Shown here in pieces: positions 6,803-11,826 of a stretch of 11,826 nucleotides of DNA. The DNA comes from Treponema sp. (GTDB lineage Bacteria > Spirochaetota > Spirochaetia > Treponematales > Breznakiellaceae). A program made the position numbers and the translations under genes. Location: positions 1 through 11,826 of the forward strand of contig JAIRXN010000161.1 in assembly GCA_031268245.1 (NCBI GenBank), read 5' to 3'. Every line of letters starts with the position of its first letter. Position 1 is the first letter of the stretch. Under the pieces are notes generated by a model, which worked only from the letters and a program-made list of their open reading frames with translations, did not search any database and was not told where the DNA came from.

Positions 6803-7375
6803 TCAGCGCTGCTTTAATGGGGTTTCCCCCGCATGGGCCGCACAGATAGCGGCTCCCAACGCATCGGATGCGTGATCCGGCTTGGGTATCTCTTTTAGAC
6901 CCAGGATGATGCGTACCATCTCCTGAACCTGCCGCTTGTCCGCCCTGCTGACTCCTACCACTCCGTTTTTTATCTGGTTGGGGGTAAACTCCCGTATCTC
7001 AAGGCCCGCGCCCGCCAGCGCGATGATGATAACCCCTCTGGCTTCGGCGACCGCCATGGCGCTGCTGACATTACGGCCAAAATAGAGGGTCTCCATGGCG
7101 GATTCCAGAGGTTTCCATTCACGTACAAGAGACTGAACAGACCGGTAAATAAAAAGAAGGCGGTCTGCCCTGGAGACATCCGCCTTTGTTTCGATACAGC
7201 CGTGGGCTACATATCGTATACGGCCGCCTGATGCATCGACAAGACCCCAGCCGGTAGAGGCCAAGCCCGGGTCAATGCCTATTATTCTAAGGGGAGAAAG
7301 GCTCCTCTGCTTTTCAGTTTCCGCCTTTGCCAGGAGACCTTTGATCTCAAACCCTCCGGATCTATTCGCTTTCAA
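6803..7375 (-). CDS. ruvC: RuvC, Holliday junction resolvase (start uncertain)
   Basis: Endonuclease that cuts Holliday junctions symmetrically, acting with RuvAB. Counting from the TTG at 7375 (190 residues), the four catalytic acids are present: Asp35 in RIIGIDPGLASTGWG, Glu95 in METLYFGRN, and Asp168 and Asp171 in KPDHASDALGAA. The conserved core starts at Arg30, but no ATG, GTG or TTG occurs between the yebC stop and this core. Options are TTG 7375 (overlaps yebC by 14 bases), ATG 7423 or 7420 (overlap about 60 bases; GGAAGA just upstream), or a non-standard ATC 7345 (six bases after GGAGGG) or CTG 7333. Any standard start adds roughly 30-45 residues to the usual N-terminus. Downstream of yebC in one operon; convergent with the gene ending at 6801. 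Confidence 0.93.
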   Translation of the reverse strand: MKANRSGGFEIKGLLAKAETEKQRSLSPLRIIGIDPGLASTGWGLVDASGGRIRYVAHGCIETKADVSRADRLLFIYRSVQSLVREWKPLESAMETLYFGRNVSSAMAVAEARGVIIIALAGAGLEIREFTPNQIKNGVVGVSRADKRQVQEMVRIILGLKEIPKPDHASDALGAAICAAHAGETPLKQR

Positions 7376-8102
7376 AGCCTTCCGGAATACTGATGTTGGA
7401 ATAGACGTTCTGAACGTCATCATTCTCTTCCAGCTTGTCGATAAGTCTCAGTGCCTTGGAAGTCGCATCATTTTCCAGGGAAACTTCCGTTTCCGCAACC
7501 ATGCTGATCTCGGCGCTCATGGTTTCAAAATTCTTCCCGGACAGGACATTCATGACCGCCTCAAAGTCTTCCGGAGCGCTTAGCACTTCGATGATGCCGT
7601 CGGATGCGGCCACATCTTCAGCGCCCCCGTCGATAGCCGCTTCCATCACCTGATCTTCGGTATACTTTTCTCCGTCAAGGGTGATGATCCCCTGCCGTTT
7701 GAAAAGCCGGGAAACAGAACCTGCCTTGGCCAGTTCCCCGCCTCCCCTGGTAAGGATGTTGCGGACATCCGCTGCGGCCCGGTTCTTGTTATCGGTAAGT
7801 ACTTCGATAAGAAGCCCTACCCCGCCGCCGAGAAAGGCTTCATAGGTCAACTCTTCGTAGTTTACCCCTTCAAGCTCTCCGGTGCCCTTCTTGATTGCCC
7901 GGTCGATATTGTCTTTGGGCATATTTGCACCGCGGGCTTTTATAATCGCCGTTCTGAGCCGGGGATTCCCCTCCGCATTCCCTCCGCCCATCCTGGCGGC
8001 AATGGAAATTTCCTTGATCAACTTGGTGAACATCTGGCCCCGCTTTGCATCAGCGGCGCCCTTTGCATGCTTAATAGTCGCCCATTTACTGTGGCCCGAC
8101 AT
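7362..8102 (-). CDS. yebC: YebC/PmpR family protein
   Basis: Member of the YebC/TACO1 family, cytoplasmic proteins described as transcription regulators in some bacteria and, for related members, as factors that help ribosomes at difficult sequences. The 246-residue length is normal. The N-terminal signature MSGHSKWATIKHAKGAADAK (1-20), FTKLIKEISIAARMGGG (25-41), MPKDNIDRAIKKGTG (61-75), EAFLGGGVGLLIEVLTDNKN (88-107) and NILTRGGGELAKAGSVSRLF (114-133) are all intact. GGAG eight bases before the ATG gives a good ribosome binding site. It leads the yebC-ruvC operon, which has its own promoter at 8186-8214 and a 5' leader of about 75 bases carrying a hairpin element. Confidence 0.97.
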   Translation of the reverse strand: MSGHSKWATIKHAKGAADAKRGQMFTKLIKEISIAARMGGGNAEGNPRLRTAIIKARGANMPKDNIDRAIKKGTGELEGVNYEELTYEAFLGGGVGLLIEVLTDNKNRAAADVRNILTRGGGELAKAGSVSRLFKRQGIITLDGEKYTEDQVMEAAIDGGAEDVAASDGIIEVLSAPEDFEAVMNVLSGKNFETMSAEISMVAETEVSLENDATSKALRLIDKLEENDDVQNVYSNISIPEGFESE

Positions 8103-8132
8103 AAATTCTCCTTAAAAAATGAATAGAAATCC

Positions 8133-8169
8133 GGGCTTATTCCAAAAGCTGAAGTTTTGGAACAGCCTC
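8133..8169 (-). repeat. Dispersed hairpin element, copy 2 (yebC leader)
   Basis: Arms TTCCAAAA (8140-8147) and TTTTGGAA (8155-8162) pair perfectly around a 7-base loop, and GGCT/AGCC extend the stem after a small internal loop. Aligned to the element at 1156-1195, the right arms match at 14 of 16 positions and the left arms at 12 of 16; only the loop differs in length. Both copies have the same orientation and sit in the 5' leader of a minus-strand ruv-cluster gene. Confidence 0.8.
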
Positions 8170-8185
8170 ATCTGTTACACAGAGA

Positions 8186-8214
8186 AATATATCAATTTTA
8201 CCTATTACAGTCAA
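8186..8214 (-). promoter_or_regulatory. sigma70-type promoter of yebC-ruvC
   Basis: On the minus strand, TTGACT (-35, 8214-8209) and TATATT (-10, 8191-8186) are separated by exactly 17 bases. Transcription would start near 8179, giving a leader of about 75 bases that includes the hairpin at 8133-8169 and the GGAG site of yebC. Confidence 0.7.
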
Positions 8215-8233
8215 GGAGAAAAGGCTTTATATC

Positions 8234-8279
8234 AAAGAGAAAAAGAGGCAGGCGGCACGTTTCTACGGCAAAGCCTGCC
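8234..8279 (-). terminator. Rho-independent terminator of the 74-residue protein gene
   Basis: On the minus strand GGCAGGC (8279-8273) pairs with GCCTGCC (8253-8247) and is followed directly by a T-rich run (TCTTTTTCTCTTT, 8246-8234). It lies just beyond the stop of the gene at 8289 and upstream of the yebC promoter, so it insulates the two. Confidence 0.75.
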
Positions 8280-8288
8280 GTCTGAATG

Positions 8289-8513
8289 CTAGATTTTTCC
8301 TTTCTGGATGCCTTTTTCAATGGAATCGGTAACAAGCCGGTCATACCATTCATAATTGAAGGGCTGTTTGGTTCTCACTACAGGCTTTATCTCTGCTTCC
8401 AGGGCATCGTGACAAGATTCGCAAATATCCCGGTGCGCCATATGGAAATAATTGCGGTTTGATACAGGCTGCTGTATTGCTTTTCGGCACACATCGCAGG
8501 TAAGGGTCTTCAT
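8289..8513 (-). CDS. Small four-cysteine (zinc-ribbon-like) protein
   Basis: A 74-residue protein of unknown function. It has two CxxC pairs, Cys6/Cys9 (CDVC) and Cys31/Cys34 (CESC), 21 residues apart, which is the spacing of a zinc ribbon or treble-clef-like metal site. His24, His27 and His35 lie nearby. The C-terminal half is charged and ends in EKGIQKGKI. No membrane segment or signal peptide is present, so it is probably cytoplasmic. The gene is well supported: GGAG lies 6-7 bases before the ATG at 8513 and an intrinsic terminator follows the stop, so it is a single-gene unit. It is divergent from the NeuB homologue and may share control with it through the inverted repeat at 8543-8589. 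I believe similar proteins occur in other treponemes, but cannot confirm this here. Confidence 0.82.
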   Translation of the reverse strand: MKTLTCDVCRKAIQQPVSNRNYFHMAHRDICESCHDALEAEIKPVVRTKQPFNYEWYDRLVTDSIEKGIQKGKI

Positions 8514-8542
8514 GGTAAACTCCTCATATTATAATATAAAAG

Positions 8543-8589
8543 ATATATCCCCTTATCTTCGATAATGTCGAAATCTTCTAGGGATATAT
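8543..8589. promoter_or_regulatory. Nested inverted repeat, candidate operator between divergent genes
   Basis: An outer pair ATATATCCC (8543-8551) / GGGATATAT (8581-8589), perfect over 9 bp, encloses an inner pair TTCGA (8558-8562) / TCGAA (8568-8572) with a 5-base spacer. It lies between the small gene (start 8513) and the NeuB homologue (start 8622), amid A/T-rich -10-like sequences on both strands. It could be a regulator-binding site for both genes or an RNA hairpin in the NeuB leader. Confidence 0.45.
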
Positions 8590-8621
8590 ATATTATATCA
8601 TCTGAAAGAAGGAAACTCAAT

Positions 8622-9767
8622 ATGCAAAGTGAAAAAAAAATAGGAATTGCACATAAGGGCTTTCGTGTAAAAGATCGTCTTTATAGTCCGTCCGATCCGC
8701 TGATCATCGCGGAGTTGGGGACTTCCCACGGGGGAGATCCGGAAAAAGCCAGAGCCCTTGCCGATGCGGCCGCGGAAGCAGGAACAAACTGCATCAAATT
8801 CCAGATAGTGTATGCGGAGGAGATTCTGCACCCGCATACCGGAGAAGTGGCCCTGCCCGGAGGCAGAATACGGCTCTACGATCGTTTCAAAGAACTGGAA
8901 ACAGGGCCGGAATTCTATGCCGAAATGAAAAACTATGTGGAAAAGCTGGGGCTTCTCTTCCTCTGTACCCCATTTGGCCCCAAGAGCGCCGCGGAACTGC
9001 ATACACTACAGCCGCTTTTCGTTAAAATCGCCTCTCCGGAACTCAATTACAGCGAACTTTTGCAGGAAATTTCCCGCTGGGGGCTGCCGGCTCTGCTTTC
9101 AAGCGGAGTTTCAAAACTTGGGGACATTGAAGCCGCACTGGAAGAGCTGGCCTCCATCCCTGTATGCCTGCTCCACTGCGTTACAGCCTATCCCGCCCCG
9201 GAAAGGGATTATAACCTGAGACTGCTAACTACGCTCTCTTCAATATTTGGAACGCCGGTAGGCATATCCGACCATAGTTTAGATCCGGAACTGGTTCCTG
9301 TCCTGGCATTGAGCCAGGGAGCCGCCGCAATAGAGAAACATTTCTGCCTTTCACGGGAAGATCCTGGTCTGGATGACCCCATTGCCTTGCCGCCCGGAGA
9401 CTTCAGTCTCATGGTAAAGGCTCTTCAGAGGGCTGCGCACGAGGGTACAGAGGAAACAATAGCCCGTTACAGCCGGGAAAGGGGGGAAGATACGATAGAA
9501 GCGGTTCTGGGAGACGGGATAAAACGGCTTGCCCCTTCGGAAAAGGCCAACTATGAGCGGACAAACCGCTCCATACATGCGCTAAGGGACATAGCTCCCG
9601 GAGAAATACTCGGCGAAACAGGAATTGCCGTTCTGAGAACCGAAAAAATCCTCAGACCGGGGCTTCCGCCCTCCTGGAAACAGCGGATTCTGGGGGCAAA
9701 GGCAGCCGCCTTTATTCCTGCCGGAGAAGGCATACGGCTTGAAGATCTCCTCTTCCAAAAAAAATAG
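8622..9767 (+). CDS. NeuB-family nonulosonate (sialic acid-type) synthase with SAF domain
   Basis: Enzymes of this family condense phosphoenolpyruvate with a hexosamine to make sialic, legionaminic or pseudaminic acid. The TIM barrel (about 25-285 of 381 residues) shows IIAELGTSHGGDPEKA (28-43), IKFQ, CTPFGPKSAAEL (115-126), VKIASPELNYSELL (134-147), LLSSGVSKLGDIEAAL (158-173), LLHCVTAYPAP (183-193) and ISDHSL. The predicted metal ligands are His218 and His240 (EKHF). A C-terminal SAF/antifreeze-like domain follows (RSIHALRDIAPGEIL, 316-330, to the end). The sugar acceptor cannot be told. The ATG at 8622 is chosen because AAGGAA lies about 8 bases upstream; an in-frame ATG at 8565 lies inside the inverted repeat and has no ribosome binding site. 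No other sugar-acid genes are in the window. Confidence 0.9.
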   Translation: MQSEKKIGIAHKGFRVKDRLYSPSDPLIIAELGTSHGGDPEKARALADAAAEAGTNCIKFQIVYAEEILHPHTGEVALPGGRIRLYDRFKELETGPEFYAEMKNYVEKLGLLFLCTPFGPKSAAELHTLQPLFVKIASPELNYSELLQEISRWGLPALLSSGVSKLGDIEAALEELASIPVCLLHCVTAYPAPERDYNLRLLTTLSSIFGTPVGISDHSLDPELVPVLALSQGAAAIEKHFCLSREDPGLDDPIALPPGDFSLMVKALQRAAHEGTEETIARYSRERGEDTIEAVLGDGIKRLAPSEKANYERTNRSIHALRDIAPGEILGETGIAVLRTEKILRPGLPPSWKQRILGAKAAAFIPAGEGIRLEDLLFQKK

Positions 9768-9790
9768 GCGGAAATGAAGGGGTTTATTCT

Positions 9791-9818
9791 TTGAAGGCAT
9801 TGCAAATTATACTATAAT
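9791..9818 (+). promoter_or_regulatory. Candidate promoter of the PilZN-like gene and hisS
   Basis: TTGAAG (9791-9796) and TATAAT (9813-9818) are 16 bases apart in the 113-base gap after the NeuB homologue. A second pairing, TTGCAA (9800-9805) with TATTAT (9824-9829, 18 bases), overlaps it. The start codon at 9881 is about 55 bases downstream. Confidence 0.6.
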
Positions 9819-9880
9819 TGGTCTATTATTAAAAATATATTGATAAAAGTACCTTTTGGGAAATTGGGGATTAACACAGA

Positions 9881-10687
9881 ATGGCAAGTATACCCACAGG
9901 GGCCGCTCAATATCTGGCCCGTTTTAGTGAACAAAGTATAGCCTGCAGCCCCTATGCATTGACCAAATTGGGGGTTGACCGGAGTCATTGTTTTCTCAAG
10001 ATCGATGAATACATGATCCTCTGTGTGCCCTTCCAGTTCGGTTTCAAACGCTCCATCTTTCTGGCCTCCCTCTCCAGACAGGAGATGGCCTTTTTCCAGA
10101 AGTATGTAAACGGCATCGCGGGACTTTCCATCGGCTTTATCATCGATCCCAAGAAGGAACCGATCAAGTTTTTTATCCGCTGCAATCTGGTTACCATCGG
10201 AGCGATGAAAGGCCGGGATAATGTCGGCCTTTTCGTTGTGGATTACAAAACCACCCCGGATGAACTGGTGAACATGCTCGGCCGTTTTCTGGAAACCCAG
10301 GACAGAATCAAGATGCAGTATGAAGATTACGGCAAAGCGCCCATCAAAATAACCGGAGAAGTGGCAAAGATCATGGGCTATAACATGTACGCCACTATCT
10401 CCGAGCCCAATATACAGGAGCGGAAGATCCAGGTTTTTTCCCTGAGTACCAAAGCCATTGAACACCTTGAGGCCGTGGGAGCGCCTCTGCGGGCTCCGGG
10501 CGCCTCGGTGGCATATCAAATCTACTTCCGCAAGTACCGGATCTCCATTGCCGGAACCATTACCGGTTCCCAAACCCTGCCGCAGGGCCTGGTACGAACT
10601 ACAGCCATGATCGGCTACAGCCCTGAACTGGTAGAAGTGATCGATGATTACTGGTATAATTGCCGGACAAATTCAAATCCAAAATAG
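9881..10687 (+). CDS. PilZN/PilZ-like domain protein, spirochaete type (putative)
   Basis: A 268-residue cytoplasmic protein without signal peptide or membrane segments. Its layout resembles treponemal proteins with an N-terminal PilZN domain followed by PilZ: short polar start, a beta-rich block (about 25-125, with FLASLSRQEMAFFQKYVNG 60-78 and GRDNVGLFVVDYKTTPDELV 111-130), the helix LVNMLGRFLETQDRIK (129-144), then a second beta-rich domain (150-250). I cannot see the RxxxR and (D/N)xSxxG residues by which PilZ domains bind cyclic di-GMP, so if it is a PilZ homologue it is probably a degenerate one. GGGGA lies 10 bases before the ATG. hisS starts 9 bases after its stop, with the hisS ribosome binding site abutting the stop codon, so the two are likely co-transcribed. 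The family call comes from remembered pattern, not from a search. Confidence 0.75.
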   Translation: MASIPTGAAQYLARFSEQSIACSPYALTKLGVDRSHCFLKIDEYMILCVPFQFGFKRSIFLASLSRQEMAFFQKYVNGIAGLSIGFIIDPKKEPIKFFIRCNLVTIGAMKGRDNVGLFVVDYKTTPDELVNMLGRFLETQDRIKMQYEDYGKAPIKITGEVAKIMGYNMYATISEPNIQERKIQVFSLSTKAIEHLEAVGAPLRAPGASVAYQIYFRKYRISIAGTITGSQTLPQGLVRTTAMIGYSPELVEVIDDYWYNCRTNSNPK

Positions 10688-10696
10688 GTGCATATA

Positions 10697-11826
10697 ATGC
10701 CGATTATTGAACCCAGGATACTCAAAGGCTTCCGGGATTTTCTGCCTTCGCAGGAAATTGCCCGGCGGAGCCTTATGGAGACTGTTGAAGGCGTGTTCCG
10801 CTCCTTCGGCTTTGTTCCCATCGATACCCCCGCTCTGGAATATGCGGAGATCCTTCTGGGCAAGGGCGGCGGAGAGACTGAAAAACAAATCTACCGTTTC
10901 AAGGATAACGGAGAGCGGGATGTGGCCCTCCGTTTCGATCTTACCGTTCCGTTTGCCCGCTTTGTGGCCCTTCATCAGGCTGAAATAACCCTGCCCTTCA
11001 AACGTTACCACATGGCAAAAGTCTGGCGGGGAGAAAATACCCAGCGGGGCCGTTACCGGGAATTCACCCAGTGCGACTTTGATATTGTCGGAAGCGACAG
11101 CCCCGGCGCCGATTTTGAGATCCTCCTCATGATGAGGGAGGCAATGAAGGCATTGGGCGTTGAGGCCCTCGTTCATCTGAATCACCGGGGACTTTTCAAT
11201 CGTTTCCTTGAGTATAGGGGGATCAGGGATAAATCCGCAGAGATCCTCCGCAGCGTGGACAAGCTTTCCAAGATCGGAGAGGAAGAAACGGGGAAGCAGT
11301 TGGAAGAGATAGCCGGAAAGGAACAGGCCGCCTCTGTTCTGGAATACATAAACGCGGCAGGGACTTTTGAAGAGACACTCGATACCCTCAGCGGTCTTGC
11401 GGGGGGGCCCTGCCCCGAATCGGAGAGGCTTTCCGCTTTACGCCGCTTCATGATCGATACAGGCGCGGAAGCTTCCTTTGAGCTTGATCCTTCAATTACC
11501 CGCGGGCTGGATTACTATACGGGCATCGTGTATGAGACCTTCCTCAAAGACGATCCTGCCATCGGATCTGTGTGTTCCGGAGGCCGCTACGATAATTTGG
11601 CTGGGCTCTACATGAAAGACCGGATCAGCGGTGTGGGTTCTTCCATCGGCCTTGACCGGCTCATAGCCGCCCTGGAAAACCTGGGGAAACTTGAAAGACT
11701 CAGTTCTTATGCGAAGCTTGCCGTGGCCGGGAGCCGGGAGGAAGACGGAGGCCGCTGTCAGGCCCTGGCAGGGCGTTTCCGCGCCAGGGGGATAGCCTGT
11801 GAGGTTCTCCTTGAGCCCTCCGGTTC
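10697..11826 (+). CDS. hisS: Histidyl-tRNA synthetase (partial, runs off the window)
   Basis: Class II synthetase that charges tRNA-His. The frame is open for 376 codons to the window end. Visible are the N-terminal RILKGFRDFLP (7-17), motif 2 region FKRYHMAKVWRGE (101-113) with QRGRYREFTQCDFDIVG (116-132), the histidine-binding loop RGLDYYTGIVYE (269-280), SGGRYDNLAG (294-303) and motif 3 GVGSSIGLDRL (312-322). The C-terminal anticodon-binding domain has just begun (LAVAGSREED, 341-350). The substrate loop reads LRFDLTVPFARFV (78-90) instead of the RPEGT form of E. coli, so it belongs to the eukaryote-like HisRS group. ATG at 10697 has AGGTG six bases upstream. Confidence 0.96.
   Translation, partial: MPIIEPRILKGFRDFLPSQEIARRSLMETVEGVFRSFGFVPIDTPALEYAEILLGKGGGETEKQIYRFKDNGERDVALRFDLTVPFARFVALHQAEITLPFKRYHMAKVWRGENTQRGRYREFTQCDFDIVGSDSPGADFEILLMMREAMKALGVEALVHLNHRGLFNRFLEYRGIRDKSAEILRSVDKLSKIGEEETGKQLEEIAGKEQAASVLEYINAAGTFEETLDTLSGLAGGPCPESERLSALRRFMIDTGAEASFELDPSITRGLDYYTGIVYETFLKDDPAIGSVCSGGRYDNLAGLYMKDRISGVGSSIGLDRLIAALENLGKLERLSSYAKLAVAGSREEDGGRCQALAGRFRARGIACEVLLEPSG

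Noticed and set aside
8565..8621. Upstream in-frame ATG for the NeuB homologue
   Set aside because: It lies in the inner loop of the inverted repeat, lacks a ribosome binding site, and the extra residues do not belong to the family core.
9812..10573. 253-codon open frame on the minus strand
   Set aside because: Antisense to the PilZN-like gene, which has a promoter, a sensible start and tight coupling to hisS; the antisense product is His/Gly-rich and unlike any family.
1..11826. CRISPR arrays, insertion sequences, tRNA or rRNA genes
   Set aside because: No regularly spaced repeats, transposase motifs, terminal inverted repeats or tRNA cloverleaf signals were seen.

Overview
The window looks like chromosomal DNA of a spirochaete, most likely a Treponema-type organism of moderate GC content. 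The support is indirect: a C-terminal-complete HisRS of the LRFDLTVPFARF type, a PilZN-like protein of the kind I associate with treponemes, a small four-cysteine protein of treponemal look, and the combination of yebC, ruvC, ruvA and ruvB with a TIGR02757 gene. No mobile element, CRISPR array, rRNA or tRNA is visible, and no gene-free stretch exceeds 300 bases.

Layout. (i) 1-1792, minus strand: ruvA then ruvB, the Holliday-junction branch-migration motor. The two genes are separated by 54 bases that hold a 16-bp-stem hairpin next to the ruvB ribosome binding site. (ii) 1860-2651, plus strand: a TIGR02757 (DUF2400) protein with an awkward TTG start. (iii) 2633-5592, minus strand: a tight operon for a FecCD-type metal-chelate (iron-siderophore, heme or cobalamin class) ABC importer, in the order permease, ATPase, binding protein. 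(iv) 5776-6801, plus strand, divergent from the importer: a substrate-binding-protein-like protein without a signal peptide. (v) 6803-8102, minus strand: yebC then ruvC, the regulator and the Holliday-junction nuclease, behind a good sigma70-type promoter. The yebC leader carries a second copy of the hairpin seen upstream of ruvB. (vi) 8289-8513, minus: a 74-residue four-cysteine protein with a clear terminator. (vii) 8622-9767, plus: a NeuB-family nonulosonate synthase, with a nested inverted repeat between it and the divergent small gene. (viii) 9881 to the end, plus: a PilZN-like protein followed after 9 bases by hisS, which runs off the window.

How it fits together. The yebC-ruvC and ruvA-ruvB pairs lie on the same strand and together would form the common yebC-ruvCAB cluster, but about 5 kb carrying the TIGR02757 gene, the ABC importer and the leaderless binding-protein homologue lies between them. 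The two halves share a dispersed hairpin element in their untranslated leaders. The most unusual parts are that shared hairpin family, the divergent pairing of a metal-type importer with an apparently cytoplasmic binding-protein homologue, the unclear start of ruvC, the possibly leaderless ruvA, and the operator-like nested palindrome upstream of the NeuB homologue.
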